The notes under the pieces are model-generated. The model was given only the letters and a program-made list of their open reading frames with translations. It ran no database searches and was not told the DNA's origin. A stretch of DNA of 64,000 nucleotides from Pasteurellaceae bacterium (GTDB taxonomy: Bacteria; Pseudomonadota; Gammaproteobacteria; Enterobacterales; Pasteurellaceae). Positions 43,156 to 51,622 of this stretch are shown here, piece after piece (positions within the stretch are counted from its first letter, which is position 1; every line of letters starts with the position of its first letter). The stretch is taken from the NCBI GenBank assembly GCA_900756155.1, contig CAAEJV010000004.1:62001-126000 (forward strand), in the 5' to 3' direction. Position numbers and translations under genes: made by a program.

Positions 43156-44324
43156 TTGATTGCCATCATTATCAAAAAGGCGATTGCCGTTCTTGTCAAT
43201 GGCTTGAAATGCCTTATGAACAGCAACTCGCCAAGAAAGAAGAGCATCTTAAACAACAACTTGCCAAATTAGATTGTGATAATTTAATTTGGCATCCGCC
43301 TTTTTATTCCTCCGAGTCGGCCTTTCGTAATAAAGCGAAAATGGTGGTAAGTGGCGCGGTGGAACGCCCCATTCTAGGTATTTTACAAGACCCGAATGAT
43401 CCACAAAGTGCGGTGGATTTATGTGATTGCCTGCTTTATCCGCAACGCTTTGTAGAGCTATTCCCAATTCTAAAAGATTTTATTGGACGTGCGGGTTTAG
43501 TCCCTTATAACGTAGCTAAACAAAAAGGTGAACTCAAATATATTCTGCTTACAGAGAGCCAACATACAAAAAAATTGATGTTGCGTTTTGTATTGCGTTC
43601 AGAAACTAAATTGCCGTTAATTCAACGTGAATTTGCAGGCTTATTGGAAAAATTGCCACAGCTTGAAGTGGTGAGTGTGAATATCCAACCTCAACATGCG
43701 GCGATCTTAGAAGGTGAGAAAGAAATCTTTTTAACGGACCAGCACACCTTACCAGAAAACTTTAATGGTATTCCGCTGTTTATTCGTCCTCAAGGTTTCT
43801 TCCAAACGAATCCACTGGTAGCGCAAGGGCTATATGCAACGGCACAAGATTGGGTGCAAGATTTGCCGATTACTAAACTTTGGGATCTCTTTTGTGGCGT
43901 TGGAGGGTTTGGACTGCATTGTGCCAAAGCTTTACAGGATAAACATCAACAAGAAGTGGAATTGACTGGGATTGAAATTTCCCCATCTGCTATTCAAGCG
44001 GCGACTCTATCCGCCCAGGTGTTAGGGTTAAACAACGTTAAATTCCAATCTTTGGATGCGGCTAATTTTGCTTTAACACAAGATGAAAACAAACCCGATT
44101 TGGTGATCGTCAACCCGCCTCGTCGAGGTATCGGAAAGGAACTCGCTGAGTTTCTCAATGAAATGCAACCGCACTTTATTCTTTATTCCAGCTGTAACGC
44201 GATTTCCATGGGAAAAGATTTGCAACACCTAACCAATTATAAGCTTACTCAAATTCAATTATTTGATATGTTCCCGCATACAGCACATTATGAAACTCTA
44301 ACACTTTTATCTGTTAAAATTTGA
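43152..44324 (+). CDS. rlmC: RlmC, 23S rRNA m5U747 methyltransferase
   Basis: A 390-residue TrmA-type RNA methyltransferase. The N-terminal iron-sulfur cysteines lie in CHHYQKGDCRSCQWL with a fourth near VDLCDC, SAM binding is at LFCGVGGFGLHC, and the catalytic cysteine is in YSSCNAISMGKDL. Short length without a TRAM domain distinguishes RlmC (RumB) from RlmD. It ends the hinT-rlmC series. Uptake signals at 43406 and 44168. Confidence 0.93.
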   Translation: MIDCHHYQKGDCRSCQWLEMPYEQQLAKKEEHLKQQLAKLDCDNLIWHPPFYSSESAFRNKAKMVVSGAVERPILGILQDPNDPQSAVDLCDCLLYPQRFVELFPILKDFIGRAGLVPYNVAKQKGELKYILLTESQHTKKLMLRFVLRSETKLPLIQREFAGLLEKLPQLEVVSVNIQPQHAAILEGEKEIFLTDQHTLPENFNGIPLFIRPQGFFQTNPLVAQGLYATAQDWVQDLPITKLWDLFCGVGGFGLHCAKALQDKHQQEVELTGIEISPSAIQAATLSAQVLGLNNVKFQSLDAANFALTQDENKPDLVIVNPPRRGIGKELAEFLNEMQPHFILYSSCNAISMGKDLQHLTNYKLTQIQLFDMFPHTAHYETLTLLSVKI

Positions 44325-44349
44325 TTTTTTATGAGCGAGGTGACTTCAT

Positions 44350-44974
44350 TTGAATGAATATGTTGAAAGCCTAGAAAGAGAATTTTCTTCAATAGAAAAT
44401 GGTTTCAAAGAGGAAGAAAAAAGAGCGTTTACTGATTATAAATCTAATGATAGTGAATTCATCAAAAAATTGGCATTTTTGTCATATCAGTCTGAAGTGT
44501 ATCAAGTAAGAATGTATAGTGTATTTCTTTTTGGATACTTATCCGAGGATAAAAACATCTTAATGTTTTTAAGAGATGAAGTATCTAAAGACAGCAACTG
44601 GCGAGTTCAAGAAGTATTGGCAAAATCATTTGATGAGTTTTGTAAAATAATTGGATACGAAAAAGCTCTTCCTGTTATAGATGATTGGTTAAAGAATAGT
44701 AATCATAATACAAGAAGAGCAGTTACTGAGGGCTTGAGAATATGGACTGGGAGACCATATTTCAAGGCAAATCCCAAATGAAGCTATTAGAAGATTAGCT
44801 GCGTTAAGAGATGATCCTAGTGAATATGTTAGAAAATCGGTTGGTAATGCTTTACGAGATATAAGTAAGAAATATCCAGAATTAATCAGAGTTGAGCTTA
44901 GCACTTGGAGTCTAGAAACCAAAGGGATTAAACAGGTTTATCAACTTGCAAATAAACTCTTAATAGAAAGCTAA
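44350..44974 (+). pseudogene. HEAT-repeat DNA alkylation repair-like protein, frameshifted
   Basis: Helical-repeat protein resembling the AlkC/AlkD DNA alkylation repair family. The first part runs from a TTG at 44350 (GAGGTGA 8 bases upstream) to TGA at 44781 and contains NWRVQEVLAKSFDEFCK and NTRRAVTEGLRIWTGRPYF. The next repeat continues in another frame from about 44777 (NEAIRRLAALRDDPSEYVRK, then SVGNALRDISKKYPEL) to TAA at 44974. Removing one A of the AAA at 44776-44778 joins both into a protein of about 207 residues. It is AT-rich and has no uptake signal. Either inactivated or a sequencing error. The function of the intact protein is inferred from the fold only. Confidence 0.75.
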
Positions 44975-44993
44975 CAGAAATGTTAGCTTTTTT
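44967..44993 (+). terminator. Terminator overlapping the HEAT-repeat gene stop
   Basis: 10-bp stem AAAGCTAACA / TGTTAGCTTT (44967-44976 and 44981-44990), GAAA loop, then TTT. The stop codon TAA lies inside the 5' arm. An uptake signal at 45007 follows, inside the sitD 3' end. Confidence 0.8.
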
Positions 44994-44995
44994 AT

Positions 44996-45829
44996 TTAGA
45001 AATTTAACCGCACTTTTATTTTGCTATAAATTAATGCTATTAAGAAGAACGCTGCTTGTAGCAAAATAATACACGCGCCCGTGGACGCATCAAAATGATA
45101 GCTAAGTAGCACGCCTAGTAGGCTCGCAGTTACAGCACTGATGATCGCGATAACCAGCATTTTATCGAAGCGATTCGTCAGTGTTAGCGCAGTGATACCC
45201 GGCGCAATTAGCATAGCGACAACTAAAATTACCCCAACCACTTGCATCGTACTCACAATAGTGAGCGCGAGTAATGTGAGCAAGCCATAATGCAATAATT
45301 TAGGCGAGAGACCTGCAACACGAGCATGGCTAGGATCAAAACAGTAGAGAAGGAAATCACGACGCTTTAATCCAAGTAAAATAAAAATGATCAAGGCGAT
45401 GATAGCCGTTTGAATCAGCTCTTGTTGGCTTACACCCAATACGTTTCCGAATAAGATATGTGTAAGATGTTGTGAGGTTTGGATTTTAGTGAACAGCACC
45501 AAACCAATGGCAAACATTCCTGAAAATACAATCCCCATCGCGGTATCTTCTTTGATACGGCTATTCTCTTTTAAATAACCCACCCCTAAGGCACAGGCAA
45601 TACCTGAGACAAAGGCGCCAATCACCAATGGAATACCGGCTAGAAAAGCTAATACAATACCAGGCAGGACAGCATGGGAAATGGCATCGCCCATCAATGA
45701 CCATCCTTTCAACACCAAATAGCAAGAGAGTATTGCACAGATGACGGCAACCACTAATGCGGTGAGTAGCGCATTTTGCATGAAGGTAAATTGAAATGGC
45801 TCAACGAAAATGGCGAACATCTCAGTCAT
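44996..45829 (-). CDS. sitD: SitD/YfeD, Mn/Fe ABC transporter permease
   Basis: A 277-residue membrane permease of the ABC-3 (metal) family with about eight helices and the conserved GDAISHAVLPGIVLAF segment that contacts the ATPase. It is the second permease of the sitABCD/yfeABCD importer for manganese and iron. Its ATG overlaps the end of sitC by 8 bases. Last gene of the operon. Confidence 0.9.
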   Translation of the reverse strand: MTEMFAIFVEPFQFTFMQNALLTALVVAVICAILSCYLVLKGWSLMGDAISHAVLPGIVLAFLAGIPLVIGAFVSGIACALGVGYLKENSRIKEDTAMGIVFSGMFAIGLVLFTKIQTSQHLTHILFGNVLGVSQQELIQTAIIALIIFILLGLKRRDFLLYCFDPSHARVAGLSPKLLHYGLLTLLALTIVSTMQVVGVILVVAMLIAPGITALTLTNRFDKMLVIAIISAVTASLLGVLLSYHFDASTGACIILLQAAFFLIALIYSKIKVRLNF

Positions 45830-46673
45830 AATCCACCACCTTACGTCGTTTTTGACTGATTAATCCGTATTTAGGTGAGAATAGAAAAGCCAATAAAAAT
45901 AACAAGGTTTGCAATGTCACGATGACACCACCTGTTGCGCCATCCAGATAATAGCTTAAATAAACGCCGACGAAACCAGTGATTGCGCCCAATGCTACGG
46001 CAATTTTGATAAGAGTTTTGAACTTGTCAGTAAGTAAATAGGCGGTTGCACCTGGCGTGATTACCATGGCAATCACTAAAATCGCCCCGACAGTTTGCAA
46101 TGCGGCAACAACACAAGCACTCAAGAGTGTAAAAAAGAGAACTTTGTAAAACAGTGGTGAAAGTCCAACTGTAATTGCTTGCGTTTCATCAAAGAAAATC
46201 AGTAACAGATCCTTCCAAAAAATAAGCAATAAGACCAAGCAAATCAACATAATGATAGCTACTTGATAAATATCTTCATCAGCAATCCCGAGGATATTAC
46301 CGAGAATGATGTTTTGCACATTTATTGAAGTTGGATTCAGAGAAATAATCAACAATCCCAAGGCAAAGAATGTGCTGAAAATAAAGCCGATAACGGCATC
46401 TTCTTTGAGTTTAGAAATGGATTTGATCCATAAAATGGAAAGTGCGGCCAAAATTCCGGCAAAAAAAGCACCTAAAGCATAGGGGAGTGAAAAGGCATAA
46501 GCTATCGCCACACCCGGAACCACGGAATGAGAGAGCGCGTCGCCAATTAATGACCAGCCTTTCAACATTAAATAGGCAGAAAGAAAGGCACAAATGCCAC
46601 CAACTGCGGCACTTATCCACATGGCTTTTTGCATATATTCATAGGAGAAAGGTTCCAGTAAATATTCAAGCAT
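45822..46673 (-). CDS. sitC: SitC/YfeC, Mn/Fe ABC transporter permease
   Basis: A 283-residue ABC-3 permease paralogous to the next gene, with the matching GDALSHSVVPGVAIAY motif and about eight helices. With SitD it forms the heterodimeric channel. It begins 3 bases after sitB and overlaps sitD. Confidence 0.9.
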   Translation of the reverse strand: MLEYLLEPFSYEYMQKAMWISAAVGGICAFLSAYLMLKGWSLIGDALSHSVVPGVAIAYAFSLPYALGAFFAGILAALSILWIKSISKLKEDAVIGFIFSTFFALGLLIISLNPTSINVQNIILGNILGIADEDIYQVAIIMLICLVLLLIFWKDLLLIFFDETQAITVGLSPLFYKVLFFTLLSACVVAALQTVGAILVIAMVITPGATAYLLTDKFKTLIKIAVALGAITGFVGVYLSYYLDGATGGVIVTLQTLLFLLAFLFSPKYGLISQKRRKVVDYD

Positions 46674-46676
46674 GAC

Positions 46677-47573
46677 TTATTCCTTGTCAGACGGAGGCAG
46701 ACGACAGGATTTTACAGCCGTTGCAGGCGGATCATTTTTGGTTTCACCATAGAAGACAACGGGACGTTCATCATCCGTAAGCACGGTGACAGCACGTTTA
46801 TCTTCATCATTATGCAGATCTTCACCTAATAATTTGATGTGTCGTAATACACCACCAAAGACTTTTTCCAAATTATGCTGATTAAATGTATCTTCTGTTT
46901 TACCGGCTGCAATCACAGTACGGTTAATCATCACCACTTGGTCACAGAAGTCTGGTACAGAACCCAAGTTGTGGGTAGAAACTAAAATTAAATGGCCTTC
47001 AGCACGTAATTGGCGAAGGAGTTCCACAATGGCATTTTCAGTTTTAACATCCACACCGGTAAAAGGCTCATCGAGTAAGATAATTTTACTTTGTTGTGCT
47101 AACGCGCGAGCTAAAAATACGCGTTTTTTCTGTCCACCAGAAAGCTCGCCGATTTGTCGTTCAGCTAAATGCTCGATGTTTACCCGTTGCATTGCTTCGA
47201 ACACTTTTTGTTTATCTTCCGCTTTTGGAATACGCAAAAAGTTCATATAGCCATAACGCCCCATCATGACAACATCATAAACGGAGACTGGAAATTGCCA
47301 ATCGACTTCTTCCGCTTGCGGCACATAGGCAACCAAATTTTGTTTCAAAGCTCGATTAATTGGCAAACCACAAAGCGAAATATTGCCTTGTTGTGGTTTA
47401 ATTAAGCCCATGATGCTTTTGAATAGCGTTGATTTTCCGCTCCCATTTACGCCGACAAGAGCACAGATGGTTCCCCCTTGTAATGCAAAGGTAACATCAT
47501 AAATTGCAGTGTGCCCGTTGTTGTAACGCACGGTTACGTCATTAACGGAAATAGAAGCGGACAGTTCAGTCAT
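46677..47573 (-). CDS. sitB: SitB/YfeB, Mn/Fe ABC transporter ATPase
   Basis: A 298-residue ABC ATPase. Walker A is GVNGSGKSTLF, the signature is LSGGQKKRVFLARAL, Walker B is IILLDEPF, and the switch His lies in STHNLG. About 45 residues beyond the ATPase core form a polar C-terminal tail (DDERPVVFYGETKND), typical of this subfamily. It starts at the last base of sitA. Confidence 0.92.
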   Translation of the reverse strand: MTELSASISVNDVTVRYNNGHTAIYDVTFALQGGTICALVGVNGSGKSTLFKSIMGLIKPQQGNISLCGLPINRALKQNLVAYVPQAEEVDWQFPVSVYDVVMMGRYGYMNFLRIPKAEDKQKVFEAMQRVNIEHLAERQIGELSGGQKKRVFLARALAQQSKIILLDEPFTGVDVKTENAIVELLRQLRAEGHLILVSTHNLGSVPDFCDQVVMINRTVIAAGKTEDTFNQHNLEKVFGGVLRHIKLLGEDLHNDEDKRAVTVLTDDERPVVFYGETKNDPPATAVKSCRLPPSDKE

Positions 47574-48454
47574 TATTTTTCAAATCCTTTGACTATGGTG
47601 GATACAGTGACATTCAGTAAGTCAATATAAGTTGGTACAGGGCCATCAGCAGCAGAAAGGGAATCGACATAAAGTACGCCGCCGTACTTAGCACCGCTTT
47701 CTTTCGCTACCTGTTGAGCAGGTTTGGCTGACACGGTACTTTCACTAAATACCACTGGAATGTGATTTTTTTTCACTAAATCGATAAGTTTACGCACTTG
47801 TTGAGGCGTACCTTGTTGTTCAGCGTTAATTGGCCATAAATAGCCTTCTTTGAGATCGTAATCTTTCGCTAAATAACTAAAGGCGCCTTCACTAGTCACT
47901 AACCAACGTTGGTCGGCAGGAATCTGTGAGAGTTTTTCACGTAAAGGTTTATCGAGCTGTTTGATTTTTTCTGCATACGCCGCTGCATTTTTTTGATAAG
48001 TATCAGCATTTTGCGGATCGTATTTAACTAATGCATTTTTGATATTTTCGACATAAATCAACGCATTAGATGGCGACATCCAAGCGTGTGGGTTAGGGGC
48101 ATCTTTATAAGGGCCTTCATAAATAGAAAGTGGCGTGACGCCTTCGGTTACCACAACGGCTGGTTTATCTTTGATATTTTGGAAGAAACGCTCAAACCAA
48201 CGCTCTAAATTTAATCCGTTCCATAAAATTAAATCAGCAGATTGAGCTTTTACAATATCTTTAGGGGTCGGTTCATACTCGTGAATTTCTGCACCAGGTT
48301 TGGTGATAGATTCCACCGTCGCGGCATCGCCCGCAACATTTTGTGCGATATCCTGAATAACCGTAAATGTGGTCACCACTTTAAATTTCGCTTCGGCTTG
48401 TAAAGCTGCTAAACCTAGAGCGATAACAGATAGGCTTTTAAATAAATGCTTCAT
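47573..48454 (-). CDS. sitA: SitA/YfeA, periplasmic Mn/Fe-binding protein
   Basis: A 293-residue cluster 9 (A-1) metal-binding protein with a signal peptide of about 22 residues (ending LQAEA). Predicted metal ligands are the His of GAEIHEYEP, the His of PHAWMSP, the Glu of VFSESTVS and a C-terminal Asp (VDSLSAADG). It captures Mn(II)/Fe(II) for SitBCD. First gene of a four-gene leftward operon preceded by a Fur-type box. Manganese uptake here contrasts with the broken manganese exporter mntP 9 kb away. Confidence 0.92.
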   Translation of the reverse strand: MKHLFKSLSVIALGLAALQAEAKFKVVTTFTVIQDIAQNVAGDAATVESITKPGAEIHEYEPTPKDIVKAQSADLILWNGLNLERWFERFFQNIKDKPAVVVTEGVTPLSIYEGPYKDAPNPHAWMSPSNALIYVENIKNALVKYDPQNADTYQKNAAAYAEKIKQLDKPLREKLSQIPADQRWLVTSEGAFSYLAKDYDLKEGYLWPINAEQQGTPQQVRKLIDLVKKNHIPVVFSESTVSAKPAQQVAKESGAKYGGVLYVDSLSAADGPVPTYIDLLNVTVSTIVKGFEK

Positions 48455-48519
48455 GAGATCTCCTTAAAAATAATGATGAATTAGCATTCTGCATAATAAT
48501 ATCATTTTTTACAAGCTTT

Positions 48520-48538
48520 TTAAATGAAAATAATTATC
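48520..48538 (-). promoter_or_regulatory. Fur-type box upstream of sitABCD
   Basis: 14 of 19 positions match the Fur consensus GATAATGATAATCATTATC; on the minus strand it reads GATAATTATTTTCATTT. It lies just upstream of a TTTAAA-17-TATTAT promoter candidate. Iron and possibly Mn control is expected for this operon. Confidence 0.6.
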
Positions 48539-48560
48539 AAATCGATAGGTGATTAAAATT

Positions 48561-48600
48561 AAAAAGCGGAAAATTTTGTGCAAAATTGACCGCTCTTTTT
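48561..48600 (-). terminator. Terminator of the D,D-endopeptidase gene
   Basis: Two-part stem AGCGG / CCGCT enclosing AATTTTG / CAAAATT with a 2-base top loop, followed on the minus strand by CTTTTTAATTTT. It lies 8 bases beyond the stop codon and before the sitA control region. Confidence 0.7.
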
Positions 48601-48608
48601 TGAAACAA

Positions 48609-49484
48609 TTAACCACCAACTTGTTGGATTAGACGATCCATACCTGCTTCATCATAGCCTTCTTCATATTGGGCTTCATCAACGGTAAAGTTGTGCATGC
48701 TACGCCCTGCGATACAACCGTATTGTTCTAATTTTCCTTTGGTAAAGTTAGTACGAAACGCAGATGAATGGTTATTTAAACTGATCACACCGATGGTAGA
48801 GTGATTACATGGATTTTTATTCACAAAGACTAAATTATAGCCAGATTCGCGAATGTAACCGGTTTTATTAATTGCTGCATCAAACACTTCTTCACGCACT
48901 AATTTATTGGTGTTTTTAACAAAAACGCTACGTCCGCCAGCTTGAATGAAAGCGCTTGGCATATTCGAGAGGTTTTTGATTTGTTCTTTGTTAAGAGAGT
49001 ATTTAGCCAGTTTAACCAGATCCATCACACTTGAAATGTTGCTGTCAGATAAACCTGAGCTATCTGAAAAGCGGGTAGAACGCATACCTAATTCTCTCGC
49101 TTTCTCATTCATTTTTTGAATAAATTGCAAACGACTCATGCCCGCAGAGCGAGAAAGGGCGTGAGCAGCATAGTTATCAGAATGAACGAGCATCGCTTTT
49201 AATAATTCATTACAAGAAATCGGCGTGTATTTTGGTAATTTTGTATGTGTGCCTTTAATGTAATCGTAATCGTCGTCAGTAATCGATGCAGTACAATTTG
49301 CGTTTCGATTATTTTCAAGAAACACATTTGCAGTCATTAACTTGGTGACGGAAGCGATAGGTTGAACATGATTCGGTGAGCTACTTTCGAGCACTCGATC
49401 ATGGGTGAAATCATACACGACATAAGATTGTGCCGTTGCCATTGCTGGCACTAAACACAATACAGAAAGCACTTTTTTTAACAT
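48609..49484 (-). CDS. pbpG: PbpG, D-alanyl-D-alanine endopeptidase (PBP7 type)
   Basis: A 291-residue periplasmic serine peptidase. It has a signal peptide (MLKKVLSVLCLVPAMATAQ) and the three active-site motifs SVTK (Ser-x-x-Lys), SDN and KTG. It cleaves DD-crosslinks in peptidoglycan. The ATG at 49484 starts a normal signal peptide; an upstream TTG at 49502 would lengthen it by six residues. A short C-terminal acidic tail (DEAQYEEGYDEAGM) is unusual. Single-gene unit, divergent from rlmN. Confidence 0.9.
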   Translation of the reverse strand: MLKKVLSVLCLVPAMATAQSYVVYDFTHDRVLESSSPNHVQPIASVTKLMTANVFLENNRNANCTASITDDDYDYIKGTHTKLPKYTPISCNELLKAMLVHSDNYAAHALSRSAGMSRLQFIQKMNEKARELGMRSTRFSDSSGLSDSNISSVMDLVKLAKYSLNKEQIKNLSNMPSAFIQAGGRSVFVKNTNKLVREEVFDAAINKTGYIRESGYNLVFVNKNPCNHSTIGVISLNNHSSAFRTNFTKGKLEQYGCIAGRSMHNFTVDEAQYEEGYDEAGMDRLIQQVGG

Positions 49485-49587
49485 ATCTTTTAATATAGCC
49501 AACTTAGAGAATAAAACAAAGCTTGTATTCTATCAGTTTTTGTAAGGGTTTGGGATGTGTGAAAGAGAAAAAATTTAAAGTTTTTTA

Positions 49588-49647
49588 ACCGCACTTTTTT
49601 CTTCTGTTTTTTTGATTTTTGCGATAACGATCGCAAAGAAGTGCGGT
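49588..49647. repeat. Inverted pair of uptake signals around a CRP-S site
   Basis: ACCGCACTT at 49588-49596 and AAGTGCGGT at 49639-49647, in the pbpG-rlmN divergent gap, enclose the CRP-S element; the right copy begins at the last base of that element. Confidence 0.85.
49616..49639 (+). promoter_or_regulatory. CRP-S (competence) site upstream of rlmN-pilF
   Basis: TTTTTGCGATAACGATCGCAAAGA (given as TTTTTGCGATAA plus CGATCGCAAAGA) has the perfect core TGCGA-N6-TCGCA. A TAGCTT -10 candidate at 49676-49681 would place the site about 61 bases before the start point, the usual CRP class I distance. In H. influenzae rlmN and pilF2 belong to the competence regulon. Confidence 0.8.
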
Positions 49648-49786
49648 CAAAATTTTCCTTGTTTTTCAAATCTGCTAGCTTATCCGTCGGTAAATCTGTA
49701 AAATCTCGGCTCATTTTTAATATGCGAATTTTTTGTTGCTCAATTCTGAGTAACATCATCGCCGTAATGTGTAATAACGAGGCTTT

Positions 49787-50935
49787 ATGTTAGAACAACC
49801 CCTTTCATCCGAAACGAATACAAAAAAGATTAACTTAATGGATTTAACGCGTCAGCAGATGCGTGAGTTTTTTGCTGAATTAGGCGAGAAACCATTTCGT
49901 GCGGATCAATTAGTGAAATGGATTTATCATTTTGGCGAAGATAACTTCGACAATATGACCAATATTAATAAAAAATTACGAGAAAAATTAAAAGCGGTCG
50001 CTGAAATTAAAGCGCCAGAAGTGGCGGTTGAGCAACGCTCTGCAGATGGCACCATTAAATGGGCGATGCAGGTAGGTGAACAGCAAGTTGAAACGGTCTA
50101 TATTCCTGAAGCAGATCGTGCGACACTTTGTGTCTCTTCTCAAGTAGGCTGTGCCTTAGCTTGTACTTTCTGTTCGACAGCACAGCAAGGCTTTAACCGT
50201 AATTTAACGGTATCTGAAATTATCGGTCAGGTTTGGCGCGCATCAAAAATTATCGGTAATTTTGGTGTGACGGGTGTACGTCCGATTACCAATGTGGTGA
50301 TGATGGGCATGGGTGAACCATTGTTAAATGTAGCCAATGTTGTACCCGCGATGGAAATTATGCTGGATGATTTTGCGTATGGATTATCTAAACGACGCGT
50401 GACGTTATCCACTTCAGGTGTTGTGCCTGCACTCGATATGTTACGTGATAAGATTGATGTAGCATTAGCGATCTCGCTTCACGCACCGAACGATGAATTG
50501 CGTGATGAAATTATGCCTATCAATAAAAAATATAACATCAAAATGTTGATGGATTCGGTACACAGATACTTAGAAGTATCGAATGCTAACCATGGTAAAG
50601 TGACAATTGAATATGTGTTATTAGATCATGTGAATGATGGTACAGAGCATGCGCATCAATTAGCTCAAGTATTAAAAAATACACCATGTAAAATCAACTT
50701 AATCCCATGGAACCCATTCCCAGAAGCGCCTTATGGTAAAAGCTCAAATAGCCGTGTCGATCGTTTCCAAAAAACATTAATGGAATACGGTTTTACGGTA
50801 ATTGTGCGCAAAACTCGTGGTGATGATATTGATGCCGCTTGTGGTCAGTTAGCGGGGGATGTGATCGACCGAACCAAACGTACAGCAATGAAACGTAAGT
50901 TTGGTGAAGGTATTGACGTAAAAGCTGTTAACTAA
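49787..50935 (+). CDS. rlmN: RlmN, dual-specificity 23S rRNA/tRNA m2A methyltransferase
   Basis: A 382-residue radical SAM enzyme methylating A2503 of 23S rRNA and A37 of some tRNAs. The cluster cysteines are in GCALACTFCST, the GEP motif is in MGMGEPLLN, and the C-terminal catalytic cysteine is in DIDAACGQLAG. It is followed 69 bases later by pilF and is preceded by a CRP-S site, so this rRNA modification gene is probably induced with competence because it shares the transcript with pilF. Confidence 0.95.
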   Translation: MLEQPLSSETNTKKINLMDLTRQQMREFFAELGEKPFRADQLVKWIYHFGEDNFDNMTNINKKLREKLKAVAEIKAPEVAVEQRSADGTIKWAMQVGEQQVETVYIPEADRATLCVSSQVGCALACTFCSTAQQGFNRNLTVSEIIGQVWRASKIIGNFGVTGVRPITNVVMMGMGEPLLNVANVVPAMEIMLDDFAYGLSKRRVTLSTSGVVPALDMLRDKIDVALAISLHAPNDELRDEIMPINKKYNIKMLMDSVHRYLEVSNANHGKVTIEYVLLDHVNDGTEHAHQLAQVLKNTPCKINLIPWNPFPEAPYGKSSNSRVDRFQKTLMEYGFTVIVRKTRGDDIDAACGQLAGDVIDRTKRTAMKRKFGEGIDVKAVN

Positions 50936-50978
50936 GCTAAATATAGCAATACTTGTAAAGGGAAAATGGCCTGGAGAA

Positions 50979-51006
50979 GAGTGATAAGATAGAGGAGTGA
51001 TAAGAT
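50979..51006 (+). repeat. 12-base direct repeat over the pilF ribosome binding site
   Basis: GAGTGATAAGAT occurs at 50979-50990 and 50995-51006, a 16-base tandem period; the second copy holds the GGAG and reaches into the ATG of pilF. It looks like a small duplication of the translation start region. Confidence 0.6.
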
Positions 51007-51547
51007 GAAATTAATCCCAATTAACATTCTAAGTGCGGTCATTTTTCCTTTTGTTTTTTCTGCTTGCGTTTCTCAGTCTTCTGTTGATTTTAATAAACAA
51101 CAAGCAGCAAAAGCCCGAGTTGAATTGGCATTAGGCTATCTGCAACAAGAGGATTTTATTCAAGCAAAACTGAATTTAGATAAAGCCTTTGAACATGATG
51201 ACCAATATTATCTTGTGCACTCGGCACTTGCGCATTTTTATCAATTACAAGGCGATACGGAAAAAGCGAAGCAAGCTTATTTACAGGCGATTAAGTTAGA
51301 TGATAAGCAAGGCGATGTGTATAACAACTTTGGTGCATTTTTATGTGGGCAAGGTGAGTTTGAACAAGCTTATTCACAATTTAATGCGGCACTTGCAGCA
51401 CCGAATTATTATCATCAAGCTGATACCTACGAAAACATAGCACTTTGTGCTTTTGCCGGAAAACAAACCGACGTTTATCAACAAGCGTTGGAGAAATTGC
51501 GCCAAGTTGATCCTTCCAGAGCGGAAAAGCTCCGCACACTCAAATAA
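51005..51547 (+). CDS. pilF: PilF/PilW-type TPR lipoprotein
   Basis: A 180-residue outer-membrane lipoprotein (lipobox FSAC, Cys near residue 21) made of TPR repeats (LAHFYQLQGDTEKAKQAYLQ and DVYNNFGAFLCGQGEFEQAY). The family acts as pilotin for the type IV pilus secretin; in Haemophilus it serves DNA uptake. Codons 9-11 carry an uptake signal (51031). It lies in the rlmN-pilF-rodZ-ispG-hisS-yfgM series. Confidence 0.88.
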   Translation: MKLIPINILSAVIFPFVFSACVSQSSVDFNKQQAAKARVELALGYLQQEDFIQAKLNLDKAFEHDDQYYLVHSALAHFYQLQGDTEKAKQAYLQAIKLDDKQGDVYNNFGAFLCGQGEFEQAYSQFNAALAAPNYYHQADTYENIALCAFAGKQTDVYQQALEKLRQVDPSRAEKLRTLK

Positions 51548-51622
51548 TCATTGCCAAAAGCCCCTTTCGACTTTAAAATTTGGCATTTAGTTTTTTATTT
51601 CTATTTCTCTATTTTTATACCT

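Noticed and set aside
49490..49759. 89-residue minus-strand frame upstream of pbpG
   Set aside because: It covers the uptake signals, the CRP-S site and promoter DNA of rlmN, is Lys-rich low complexity and has no ribosome binding site.
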